From: Aporrectodea caliginosa | Lineage: Eukaryota; Annelida; Clitellata; Crassiclitellata; Lumbricidae | Length of the DNA stretch: 64,000 bases | Direction: 5' to 3' | NCBI GenBank assembly: GCA_020284085.1 | Contig: JACEVL010000020.1 | Location: forward strand, 1-64,000 | Shown here: positions 13,001 through 26,700 of the stretch, in pieces | Numbering within the stretch: the first letter of the stretch is position 1 | How the letters are laid out: every line of letters begins with the position of its first letter | The notes under the pieces: generated by a model | Database searches by the model: none | The model's input: only the letters and a program-made list of their open reading frames with translations | Told to the model about the DNA's origin: nothing | Made by a program: the position numbers and the translations under genes

Positions 13001-16000
13001 GAGTTATTGAAAAGAGTTATTGAAAAGAGTTATTGAAAAGAGTTATTGAAAAGAGTTATTGAAAAGAGTTATTGAAAAGAGTTATTGAAAAGAGTTATTG
13101 AAAAGAGTTATTGAAAAGAGTTATTGAAAAGAGTTATTGAAAAGAGTTATTGAAAAGAGTTAGTTATTGAAAAGAGTTATTGAAAAGAGTTATTGAAAAG
13201 AGTTATTGAAAAGAGTTAGTTATTGAAAAGAGTTATTGAAAAGAGTTATTGAAAAGAGTTATTGAAAAGAGTTATTGAAAAGAGTTATTGAAAAGAGTTA
13301 TTGAAAAGAGTTATTGAAAAGAGTTATTGAAAAGAGTTATTGAAAAGAGTTATTGAAAAGAGTTATTGAAAAGAGTTATTGAAAAGAGTTATTGAAAAGA
13401 GTTATTGAAAAGAGTTATTGAAAAGAGTTATTGAAAAGAGTTATTGAAAAGAGTTATTGAAAAGAGTTATTGAAAAGAGTTATTGAAAAGAGTTATTGAA
13501 AAGAGTTATTGAAAAGAGTTATTGAAAAGTTATTGAAAAGAGTTATTGAAAAGAGTTATTGAAAAGAGTTATTGAAAAGAGTTATTGAAAAGAGTTATTG
13601 AAAAGAGTTATTGAAAAGAGTTATTGAAAAGAGTTATTGAAAAGAGTTATTGAAAAGAGTTATTGAAAAGAGTTATTGAAAAGAGTTATTGAAAAGAGTT
13701 ATTGAAAAGAGTTATTGAAAAGAGTTATTGAAAAGAGTTATTGAAAAGAGTTATTGAAAAGAGTTATTGAAAAGAGTTATTGAAAAGAGTTATTGAAAAG
13801 AGTTATTGAAAAGAGTTATTGAAAAGAGTTATTGAAAAGAGTTATTGAAAAGAGTTATTGAAAAAGTTATTGAAAAGAGTTATTGAAAAGAGTTATTGAA
13901 AAGAGTTATTGAAAAGAGTTATTGAAAAGAGTTATTGAAAAGAGTTATTGAAAAGAGTTATTGAAAAGAGTTATTGAAAAGAGTTATTGAAAAGAGTTAT
14001 TGAAAAGAGTTATTGAAAAGAGTTATTGAAAAGAGTTATTGAAAAGAGTTATTGAAAAGAGTTATTGAAAAGAGTTATTGAAAAGAGTTATTGAAAAGAG
14101 TTATTGAAAAGAGTTATTGAAAAGAGTTAAAAGAGTTATTGAAAAGAGTTATTGAAAAGAGTTATTGAAAAGAGTTATTGAAAAGAGTTATTGAAAAGAG
14201 TTATTGAAAAGAGTTATTGAAAAGAGTTATTGAAAAGAGTTATTGAAAAGAGTTATTGAAAAGAGTTATTGAAAAGAGTTATTGAAAAGAGTTATTGAAA
14301 AAAGAAAAGAGTTATTGAAAAGAGTTATTGAAAAGAGTTATTGAAAAGAGTTATTGAAAAGAGTTATTGAAAAGAGTTATTGAAAAGAGTTATTGAAAAG
14401 AGTTATTGAAAAGAGTTATTGAAAAGAGTTATTGAAAAGAGTTATTGAAAAGAGTTATTGAAAAGAGTTATTGAAAAGAGTTATTGAAAAGAGTTATTGA
14501 AAAGAGTTATTGAAAAGAGTTATTGAAAAGAGTTATTGAAAAGAGTTATTGAAAAGAGTTATTGAAAAGAGTTATTGAAAAGAGTTATTGAAAAGAGTTA
14601 TTGAAAAGAGTTATTGAAAAGAGTTATTGAAAAGAGTTATTGAAAAGAGTTATTGAAAAGAGTTATTGAAAAGAGTTATTGAAAAGAGTTATTGAAAAGA
14701 AAAGAGTTATTGAAAAGAGTTATTGAAAAGAGTTATTGAAAAGAGTTATTGAAAAGAGTTATTGAAAAGAGTTATTGAAAAGAGTTAGTTATTGAAAAGA
14801 GTTATTGAAAAGAGTTAGTTATTGAAAAGAGTTATTGAAAAGAGTTATTGAAAAGAGTTATTAGTTATTGAAAAGAGTTATTGAAAAGAGTTATTGAAAA
14901 GAGTTATTGAAAAGAGTTATTGAAAAGAGTTATTGAAAAGAGTTATTGAAAAGAGTTATTGAAAAGAGTTATTGAAAAGAGTTATTGAAAAGAGTTATTG
15001 AAAAGAGTTATTGAAAAGAGTTATTGAAAAGAGTTATTGAAAAGAGTTATTGAAAAGAGTTATTGAAAAGAGTTATTGAAAAGAGTTATTGAAAAGAGTT
15101 ATTGAAAAGAGTTATTGAAAAGAGTTATTGAAAAGAGTTATTGAAAAGAGTTATTGAAAAGAGTTATTGAAAAGAGTTATTGAAAAGAGTTATTGAAAAG
15201 AGTTATTGAAAAGAGTTATTGAAAAGAGTTATTGAAAAGAGTTATTGAAAAGAGTTATTGAAAAGAGTTATTGAAAAGAGTTATTGAAAAGAGTTATTGA
15301 AAAGAGTTATTGAAAAGAGTTATTGAAAAGAGTTATTGAAAAGAGTTATTGAAAAGAGTTATTGAAAAGAGTTATTGAAAAGAGTTATTGAAAAGAGTTA
15401 TTGAAAAGAGTTATTGAAAAGAGTTATTGAAAAGAGTTATTGAAAAGAGTTATTGAAAAGAGTTATTGAAAAGAGTTATTGAAAAGAGTTATTGAAAAGA
15501 GTTATTGAAAAGAGTTATTGAGTTATTGAAAAGAGTTATTGAAAAGAGTTATTGAAAAGAGTTATTGAAAAGAGTTATTGAAAAGAGTTATTGAAAAGAG
15601 TTATTGAAAAGAGTTATTGAAAAGAGTTATTGAAAAGAGTTATTGAAAAGAGTTATTGAAAAGAGTTAGTTATTGAAAAGAGTTATTGAAAAGAGTTATT
15701 GAAAAGAGTTATTGAAAAAGTTAGAAAAGAGTTATTGAAAAGAGTTATTGAAAAGAGTTATTGAAAAGAGTTATTGAAAAGAGTTATTGAAAAGAGTTAT
15801 TGAAAAGAGTTATTGAAAAGAGTTATTGAAAAGAGTTATTGAAAAGAGTTATTGAAAAGAGTTATTGAAAAGAGTTATTGAAAAGAGTTATTGAAAAGAG
15901 TTATTGAAAAGAGTTATTGAAAAGAGTTATTGAAAAGAGTTATTGAAAAGAGTTATTGAAAGAGTTATTGAAAAGAGTTATTGAAAAGAGTTATTGAAAA

Positions 16001-19000
16001 GAGTTATTGAAAAGAGTTATTGAAAAGAGTTAGTTATTGAAAAGAGTTATTGAAAAGAGTTATTGAAAAGAGTTATTGAAAAGAGTTATTGAAAAGAGTT
16101 ATTGAAAAGAGTTATTGAAAAGAGTTATTGAAAAGAGTTATTGAAAAGAGTTATTGAAAAGAGTTATTGAAAAGAGTTATTGAAAAGAGTTATTGAAAAG
16201 AGTTATTGAAAAGAGTTATTGAAAAGAGTTATTGAAAAGAGTTAGTTATTGAAAAGAGTTATTGAAAAGAGTTATTGAAAAGAGTTATTGAAAAGAGTTA
16301 TTGAAAAGAGTTATTGAAAAGAGTTATTGAAAAGAGTTATTGAAAAGAGTTATTGAAAAGAGTTATTGAAAAGAGTTATTGAAAAGAGTTATTGAAAAGA
16401 GTTATTGAAAAGAGTTATTGAAAAGAGTTATTGAAAAGAGTTATTGAAAAGAGTTATTGAAAAGAGTTATTGAAAAGAGTTATTGAAAAGAGTTATTGAA
16501 AAGAGTTATTGAAAAGAGTTATTGAAAAGAGTTATTGAAAAGAGTTATTGAAAAGAGTTATTGAAAAGAGTTATTGAAAAGAGTTATTGAAAAGAGTTAT
16601 TGAAAAGAGTTATTGAAAAGAGTTATTGAAAAGAGTTATTGAAAAGAGTTATTGAAAAGAGTTATTGAAAAGAGTTATTGAAAAAGTTAGTGAAAAGATT
16701 GAAAAGAGTTATTGAAAAGAGTTATTGAAAAGAGTTATTGAAAAGAGTTATTGAAAAGAGTTAGAAAAGAGTTATTGAAAAGAGTTATTGAAAAGAGTTA
16801 GTTATTGAAAAGAGTTATTGAAAAGAGTTATTGAAAAGAGTTATTGAAAAGAGTTATTGAAAAGAGTTATTGAAAAAAGAGTTATTGAAAAGAGTTATTG
16901 AAAAGAGTTATTGAAAAGAGTTATTGAAAAGAGTTATTGAAAAGAGTTATTGAAAAGAGTTATTGAAAAGAGTTATTGAAAAGAGTTATTGAAAAAGTTA
17001 TTGAAAAGAGTTATTGAAAAGAGTTATTGAAAAGAGTTATTGAAAAGAGTTATTGAAAAGAGTTATTGAAAAAGAGTTATTGAAAAGAGTTATTGAAAAG
17101 AGTTATTGAAAAGAGTTATTGAAAAGAGTTATTGAAAAGAGTTATTGAAAAGAGTTATTGAAAAGAGTTATTGAAAAGAGTTATTGAAAAGAGTTATTGA
17201 AAAGAGTTATTGAAAAGAGTTATTGAAAAGAGTTATTGAAAAGAGTTATTGAAAAGAGTTATTGAAAAGAGTTATTGAAAAGAGTTATTGAAAAGAGTTA
17301 TTGAAAAGAGTTATTAGTTATTGAAAAGAGTTATTGAAAAGAGTTAGTTATTGAAAAGAGTTATTGAAAAGTTAGAAAAGAGTTATTGAAAAGAGTTATT
17401 GAAAAGAGTTATTGAAAAGAGTTAGTTATTGAAAAGAGTTATTGAAAAGAGTTATTGAAAAGAGTTATTGAAAAGAGTTATTGAAAAGAGTTATTGAAAA
17501 GAGTTATTGAAAAGAGTTATTGAAAAGAGTTATTGAAAAGAGTTATTGAAAAGAGTTATTGAAAAGAGTTATTGAAAAGAGTTATTGAAAAGAGTTATTG
17601 AAAAGAGTTATTGAAAAGAGTTATTGAAAAGAGTTATTGAAAAGAGTTATTGAAAAGAGTTATTGAAAAGAGTTATTGAAAAGAGTTATTGAAAAGAGTT
17701 ATTGAAAAAGAGTTATTGAAAAGAGTTATTGAAAAGAGTTATTGAAAAGAGTTATTGAAAAGAGTTATTGAAAAGAGTTATTGAAAAGAGTTATTGAAAA
17801 GAGTTATTGAAAAGAGTTATTGAAAAGAGTTATTGAAAAGAGTTATTGAAAAGAGTTATTGAAAAGAGTTATTGAAAAGAGTTATTGAAAAGAGTTATTG
17901 AAAAGAGTTATTGAAAAGAGTTATTGAAAAGAGTTATTGAAAAGAGTTATTGAAAAGAGTTATTGAAAAGAGTTATTGAAAAGAGTTATTGAAAAAAGAG
18001 TTAAAAAAGAGTTATTGAAAAGAGTTATTGAAAGAGTTATTGAAAAGAGTTATTGAAAAAGTTAGTTATTGAAAAGAGTTATTGAAAAGAGTTAGTTATT
18101 GAAAAGAGTTATTGAAAAGAGTTATTGAAAAGAGTTAGTTATTGAAAAGAGTTATTGAAAAGAGTTATTGAAAAGAGTTATTGAAAAGAGTTATTGAGTT
18201 AAAGAGTTATTGAAAAGAGTTATTGAAAAGAGTTATTGAAAAGAGTTATTGAAAAGAGTTATTGAAAAGAGTTATTGAAAAGAGTTATTGAAAAGAGTTA
18301 TTGAAAAGAGTTATTGAAAAGAGTTATTGAAAAGAGTTATTGAAAAGAGTTATTGAAAAGAGTTATTGAAAAGAGTTATTGAAAAGAGTTAGTTATTGAA
18401 AAGAGTTATTGAAAAGAGTTATTGAAAAGAGTTATTGAAAAGAGTTATTGAAAAGAGTTATTGAAAAGAGTTATTGAAAAGAGTTATTGAAAAGAGTTAT
18501 TGAAAAGAGTTATTGAAAAGAGTTATTGAAAAGAGTTATTGAAAGAGTTATTGAAAAGAGTTATTGAAAAGAGTTATTGAAAAGAGTTATTGAATAGAGT
18601 TATTGAAAACTTCAGTGTTATGATTCGTGTCCAATGTATGTCCTGCAGTGGATGTAAGCAGAGCAGGTGAGGGTAAGTTGGAGATAATGGTCAACCGTGG
18701 TTCAGTGGCCAACTCCGTTCGTTCCGTGGGTCAGGGCATCTTTGAGGTCAGCTTCGTTCCTCGCACGGCACAACCTCACATCATTAGTATTACCTTCAAC
18801 GGCCAACCTTTGCCAGGTAAGCCATCAAATTCAGCCTTTTATTAAGTTCAACCATTCAAAATAAATACTGTATTCATTGTTCATCGTCATTGTCATCATC
18901 ACTGATGGTCATCGTCATCATCATTATCACAATCATCATCATCATCATTATCATCATCATTATTGTTGTCATCGTCTCATCATCATCATAATCGTCATCA

Positions 19001-22000
19001 TAATCATCGTTATCGCCATCACCATAGTCATTATAATCATCATAATCATCATTATTGTCATCATCATTATCATCATCATTATTGTTATCATCATCATCAT
19101 AATCGTCATCATCGTCGTCATCATCATCAGTTATCGTGCCAGCTATTTGGTGACCGCTTTCGGTGTGAATGAATATTATTATCTCATTTCTGTTTGGTCT
19201 TATTAGGTAGGCCTAATTAATTAATTTGTCTAATTGCAGTTAAGCCGTCAATTTAAAGTTTCTGCTGCAGTGTCTGTGTGTTGTAACTATTCAACATTTA
19301 ATCTACTATAATTAATAAAATAAAATAATTTGATTAATGCTTCTGATGATATGACTCAATGATTTTACTATGCATCTATTATTCCCATATTTACTGTAAG
19401 GTTTTTTAAAATTCTGAGTGTTTTCTACACAGTGCCTTGTATTGTCTTTAGGTGATCCTATCACTGTTCCAGTCATTGATCAATCAAAAATAATGGTTTC
19501 CGGAAATGGTATTATCCAGGCTGCTGTCAATCAAAAATCCACCTTTCACGTAAATACTCGGTCAGCGGGTAATGGAGAGCTGTCCGTCAAAGTTAACGGT
19601 ACATTTTGTTCGTTGTTTGTGCTTGACTGACTGGTTCAATCTGATTGGTTGGAAATAGAAATAAGTGAGGTGCGGTTAAATAAAATGAGTAAGTAAGAAT
19701 AGCAAGTGTTTTCAGTAAGTGTTTCATTACAAGAAATGGAAGTATATACATTCATCATTGAGATTGGACTTCATTTGATTTGATTGAGTCTTTTGGGGTT
19801 TTTAAAACAGCCCGTTGCTAGGGTTTTTGAAAAAAGTGACTCCTGTTTGCGCCTCTTCCACAAGCCCTAGCGATTGGCTGTTTTGAAAACTTCCAAAAGA
19901 CTCAACTGACTGTGTAAATTAAGTCTCATTCACTGTTGCAACGTATTCTCTTTCGGCTTGTAGAGCGGCTCTTGTAGGGATCCTATATAAATGCCTAACT
20001 GTTTGCCAAGAATCCCTATGTTAATTATCATCTGTTTCTTTACACAATGTAAGTAAGTAAGTAAGTAAGTATATTCTTTATTAACCAATTGCTAATCGCA
20101 CTTTGGTGTACAGACATCTCATAAACACAGTTAAAAAGTATAAAGTATCCTGACAATAAATGTTTCTCGCATCAAGTAAGTTAGTGACAATATCCTTAAT
20201 AAACCAACTGCTAAAGACATTAAGCCATTCACCTTGCTTGAAGTTTACTGAGTTTTGGGTGATGAAATTTGCTTAATTTTGCATTAGATAGAAATATTAT
20301 GTGATAGGTTAATGGTATTAATCTCTAGAATCTTTTTAATGACACTTTGTAATCTTTGTGTTTAAATGTATGCGAGTCTGTTTAGTGTTCTGAGTATTGT
20401 ATTCAGTTTGGTTCAGTTCAAAGTTGGTTTTTATAAGTAAGTAGCTATATTCTTTATTATACCAGTTGCATGACCGCACTCTGGTGTACATACTTCTTAA
20501 CGGGGCCCGATAGCGCATTGGATAACACACTGGCATAGAGAGCGAGAGGTACCAAGATCGAGTTCCGTAGGCGGACATGCTTTGTAGGCTGCTATTAGCA
20601 CCGTGTATTTCAGGCTGTCTGTTCTGTTAGTAGTTAAGATTTATGTCTTCTGTCATTTGTGTTCTTGTGAATTGTTTCAATTGCATAACTGTACACATGC
20701 AACCAGTTGCGGTTTGTCAACCGGATTGTTTCAATAAAGAATATTATTATAAAAAGAGTGCAACATTATGTGAAAAACTGGCAGCCAATTCCAACATTGC
20801 CCATCCCTTTTGTGATCTGATGTGGAATTTATTTTGGCAGCTCTGATGCCTGGAGGTACGGAGATTCCATCTGTAGTCCGAGGCAATGCTGCCAAGGGTT
20901 ATGACGTGGAGTTCATCACCAGAGAAACAGGTTTGTGCATTTGCAATCGTCTACACTGATGAAGCTTGGCTTTGATGACTGCACCTGCTTGTATCTTGTA
21001 TCTTTTAGCGTATTTGTGTGTTGGGTCTGCTATCCGTATTGTTTCAGTTGCGACAGGTGAGATTGTTTAATGGAAATGATGGTGTTCATGAAATTGTAAG
21101 TGTTCATTTGTATAGCCTCTCTTGAAGAAAACTCATAACAGGTGCTCCCAGTATAACTATACGAGACCACGATTGAATAGAATGGTCTTCAAGCACCTGC
21201 AAAATAAGGTATAGAATGTATGTATGTATGTATGTATGTATGTGTATGTATGTATTTATGTATTTATGTATGTATGTATGTATATGGTCATTTATATAGC
21301 ACCTTACAAGAACCTCATGAAGGCTCTTAACCTAGCTACCCAACAGATTTAACCCTTGAACGGTAATCTTTTTTTACACCGGTCCTCGGTAACCTGGGGG
21401 TGTTTTCTACCCCCGGGGGTAACTACTGTTGTTTGTGAAGTAGGAACGAATTTTTATAATTACAACGATACAGTACATCATAGTTTGATAATATTCTTTG
21501 TATTTAACACGAATATTCTATGCAGATGACTGACGTCATTACTATAATGACGTCATTGCGTGCCAATGTGCCAACAATATCACATCAGCCGTCTGTTGCT
21601 CGTGCAATGTTGTCTATTGGGGTGCATCCCGTGTTACTCAAACCGGAGTCGCAGAAGTCGAGAAAGCGTGGTCGATGTCATGCGTGCCCCAGAAAAAAAG
21701 ATATAAAAGTTGAAAACCAATGCACTGAATGTGAACAATTTGTTTGTCAGCAGCATGCTGAAAAGAAGCTAATATGTAAGAGATGTAGGCCTACAATTGA
21801 AGACGTCTTAGAAGACAGTCAGTAGAAGATGAAAGGCATGCTGTTACATTTATGGTTGCTGACATGTAGTGTAAATAAAAGATAACATTACCTGAGCTTT
21901 TATTTCGTATGTTATAGGTTTATAGATAGCATTATGTTATTTGTTTGGATGTGGACTAACGAATTTCAGATTCTCCTTTGCTTGAAATAGTATTATGCAA

Positions 22001-23662
22001 TTATTTTTTCTTCATAACATCTCGTTTTTCGCCGCCATATTGAAAATATGTTAAATATGGTGACAGTATGCACAATGTTTTTTACATAATTTGAAGCATG
22101 GTCAATGTCAGGAAAAGTCACCAAAGCGATTGTAAAAATTTCTAGTACTTCCTTTAATAGCAGCAGTTATAACAGTCTGGGGGTAGAAATTACCCCCAGG
22201 TTACCGTTCAAGGGTTAAAAAGATGAAACTTAAGAAGTTTCGAAAATGTTTCCTGAGCTGAGAATCGACAAGAAGCTGCTATTGTATTGCTACTATTGAT
22301 GTACAAAAGTGACTTTCTGAGTAACTATTAGGACTGATGATGAGAATAATAACGAAAATGTAGTCTGTAGAAACTTCTGCTATCAGTCTTAAGTATCGCT
22401 ACTGCAAACTTGAGAAAATTGGTCAAATTCAGAAGATTGACAATAATATTTTATTATTGATGATGTTATGAGGAGTTCCACTAGTAGATACCTTGTACAC
22501 CATATACCTCTGAGGTCATTCTCCAGATTTTACTTATGCAATGATCACATATGGTAGTTATTCTGCAAATACACCACAGATATCTTCTTTGAACTTGATA
22601 TGGATTTTATTTGGACAGGCAACTATCAAGTCAGCGTTGAGTATGGTGGATGTGCAGTCCAAGGGAGTCCTTTCACCGTCAAGTCATTTGATATTTCCAA
22701 GATAAAAGTATTGGGTGTTAGTGATGGTGTTATTGGGCAAACATCCTCCTTTACCGGTAAGTCTTTTTAAGCTACCAAAATTTTTAAACATCACCTGCAA
22801 AAGACGATTTATTTGTTTAGTTTTGAGACAAATATTCTATTAAAAATAATATAATATGGAGGTCAACTTTGTCATGAACTCAACTTATTCACCAGCACTT
22901 AATCAAATCACAGAAGGACCAGTTTTTTGGGTAAATTTAAGGTCAAATAAATCTAGATTAACTTACTGCATGCCTATTTATCACTTTGGACTAACACTAA
23001 GGGGAGAAAAGGACTTAAATGACCGAGGACAATGGATATAATTTATTCGTACCCATCGCCGTCAAATGGCTGCCGTCAGGAACTGATGATGATGATACCT
23101 ATCTACAGTATGTTTTGTTGTTTACATTTCCCCATTCAGCTGATGTTGAGAATGCCGGAGAGGGTGACATGGAGATCAGCATCACTTCCAGCAGCGGACG
23201 CAACATACCAAATAAAGTTGAGTCGCAAGGGGCAAAACGGTTCCGTGTGTCCTACACGCCGGTAGAAAGCGGTGCGCACAGGGCTAACGTCACCTTCAAC
23301 AATCAACACATAACAGGTTTGCCATGTACAGAAAACAGATTACACTTGACTGTGGTGACTGTAGAGACAATGATTTACGTATGTATGATTTACCCTGGAG
23401 CCAGTGGAAAATTTGCATTTAGAGAGAGAGACAGACAGACAGAGAGGGGGGAGAGAGAGAGGGAGACAGACAGAGTAGGGGACAAAGAGAGACAGAGACA
23501 GAGAAGGGGAGGAAGGGAGAGGGAGAGATAGACAGAGAGAGCGGGAGAGATAGACAGAGAGGAGAGAGGGGAGAAAAAGAGACCGAGAGAGAGAGAGAGA
23601 GAGAGGGGGAGAGAGAGAGACAGAGACAGAAAGGGGGACAGACAGAGAGGGGAAGAGAGAGA

Positions 23663-23709
<47 letters not shown>

Positions 23710-23725
23710 GAGACGGAGCGGGGGG

Positions 23726-23778
<53 letters not shown>

Positions 23779-26700
23779 TAATTCATATATAAGTAAACTT
23801 ACTACTACAGTTATCACAGTCATATCATTGTAAGACATCATTGTTCTGAAGATGCTCTATAACCTGTTGACTTTCTTCTCGGGGTTTATTTATGGTCTGC
23901 AGTAATTTATTATTTTTCTGATTTTGCAATAAATATTAAGAAAGATAAGGAGCTCTTGAGTCACAAGACTTCTGATGAGTCTTTCTTGAAGAGATACTCT
24001 ATAAAATGATTAAAATCTGTGTTTGCAGTTTCAAATTACAATTACTACAAGTCAGGGTCCGAACTTCTTTTAACTGCTTCGTTGTGTTTCTGTAGGAAGT
24101 CCATATACTTTCCATGTGAGTGATATTTCCAAATTGACGGCCAAGGGAAGTGGTCTCGGAATAGTTCCGTGTAATAAGGTCGCTTCCTTTACAGTGACTG
24201 GACCTGGGCTTCAACAGAAAGACCTCGAGATTAGTATTAAAGGTATAATTATTATTAATCATCTACTATTGTATTGTATTTAAAAATTTATAAAGCGCCT
24301 CTCACAGTGCACACCAAGCAGAGGTGCTCCCAGTGCGAAAGTCCTCGAGAATAAAGACAAGTTTTGATGTAGCGAAAAGATGCAGCAGGGTCACTGGATA
24401 GTATGGTGGAGCGAACAAAGGGGGAAGTTGATTCCATAGCGAAGGGCCCATGCTGTTGGTGGAACTTTATGGGCTGCTTATAAATGGGTAGATTGGTTAT
24501 TTTCGAGTGGTTATTGTCACTATATGCACAGAAGAACATGAAGAAGAAAAGCAGTTCCTTAAGCTTTCATGAGAGGCAGGCATGAGTATGAAGCAAAAAC
24601 AGGAAAGAGAGAGAATGAGAAACAGAGGGAGAGAGAACACTAAGCTCTTCCAGAAATCACAGTTCATTGACCACTGCCTTCATCAGCTCTTGCCACGTCT
24701 TTGTGACGACAAGTACTCGCTTTGTAACAGAGGGCATCCTTTCATGCTACCAATTGTTAAATCTAAGCTGTTTAAAAAAGTAGTTTTGTTAATCAATGTG
24801 TCTAGTTACATTTATCTATTAATCCGCTCCTCTTTCAGTCTATTTCAAATGTGTATGAACCGGTATGCGTTGTGTACAACTTAATGGGCTCCCTTTGGCG
24901 CTGCGATTGCATCCCAGAATCCACTCTGAATCTTTCTATTCTTGCCTCAAAACTGTTCTTTTCAGCCATGCTGGGGTCGGGAGCGCTCCTGAGTAGTAAC
25001 CTTGAAGGAGCGCTATATACATTTGTAAAACTTCGTAATGAATGAATGAATGCATGCATTTTGCTTGTTGGATTCAAAATAAGGCTACTTGTTTACTTAC
25101 TTACTTAATTGAAATGTGTGATACAGACAGCTAGTGAATCTGTGATACTGAGAAGTAGCAGAGCCTACATAAATCTATACCATTTAATCTGTGCTTTTGT
25201 TGGATAGGGCCAAATGGGCGTCCGGTGCTTCCGCAAATCTATTCAACGACTTCCAATTCCGTCACAGTGGACTACACGCCAACAGCTACTGGTATGGCTA
25301 CATGTTATTGTCTGTTTTTGCTACTGTGTCCGCCTCATCTCTGATAGTTCAGTCAGTCTCTGGTCTAACTTTTCTGATAACTTCTCTTTATCAATACCTG
25401 TATTCTCACAACATCAGCTGTCCATAGTCAAACCAATTTTGGCTAGTTAAAATTTAAATTTGAAACATTGCTTTTTTCTGTGTATAATTTGTATGTTAGT
25501 GGGACATGGTGGTCTATGGGTATGTTATGTGCCTTGCAACCTGAGGGTCTTAGGTTCGAATCTACCTTAAGCCACTACGTAGTGACCCTGGACAAGTTGC
25601 TCACCTACAATTGTCTCTGAGGAAGGCAACGGGAAACCACCTCGCTCATCTCATCCCGGGTGGCATAAAAACCAGTGGACCTGCCTTCGGGCAGAGAACT
25701 CATCATCATCGTCATCAATTTGTATATTGTTCTAGCACCATGAACCTGTGATTAATTGTTCATCCATTGTTATAGATATATGCAGATCCGTAGGTAAATA
25801 ACGCCTTTTAAGAATTGTGTACTTGACATGTACTAAAAGACTTTACACTATTTACTGAAGTGCAATACTTTTACAGTGATAATCAAATAAAAGTAAGTGT
25901 GTTTGGTTGCTAACTATTTTATGCTACTTTGGAATGTTCTGGTCTGCTGCTGTGCTAGGTGACTACGAGTTGGACATCAAATGCCATGGCCACTCCATTC
26001 AGGGAAGTCCTTTCCTGGTACATTCCTGGGATCTTTCTAAAGTCTTTGTTTCAAACATTCAACCGGGGCGAGTTCTGCAGCAAACGAAATTCGACAGTAA
26101 GTAATTTGTTAACAATACATTTTTAAATAAGTTTATGATTTGCAGAAAGCATACTACTTGCATGTACATTCTGTTATTATCAGTTTCAATTGCTTTTAAT
26201 GAAGTAGTGATCAAGTTTTCTTTATGATATTCGTCAAATTTTACCTCATCATTGCTGGTTAACAGGATTATGTTATTTAAAAAGAATATGGTTTTATAGA
26301 TAACCAGTAGTTGGTTAATTAATTAGTTAGGTGGTTGATTAGTTTTATAGTTAGTTTGTTTGTTGGTTAGATAGTGTCTTATAGTTAGTTAGATAGTTAG
26401 TTATGAAGACACATGACTGATACTATAGAAGAGTTTAAGTACCTCACTGACCTAAACTGACCTTGAAATTCATTTAAAACTGCAAGTTTATGATCTAGCA
26501 AACAATGTTCAGATAAAAACTTGTAAGAAGTGACCAATGGTGGTGGTCTCCCTCACACGTGCATTACTGTTGTAATTGTCATCTCAAGATTTCTATAGCA
26601 CCCAAAATAAGTTAAGTCGCAGGAATCAGCTTCACAGGTGCTTAGTCAAAACATTATAGATAGGTGGGGTGAAAACGGCTCCAGGTCAAGATCCAAAGGG

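Noticed and set aside
12391..18612. CRISPR-like array
   Set aside because: The units are directly adjacent with no unique spacers, in an animal intron; this is a simple tandem repeat.
23340..23841. Minus-strand Leu/Ser-rich ORFs
   Set aside because: They translate the GA-rich microsatellite.
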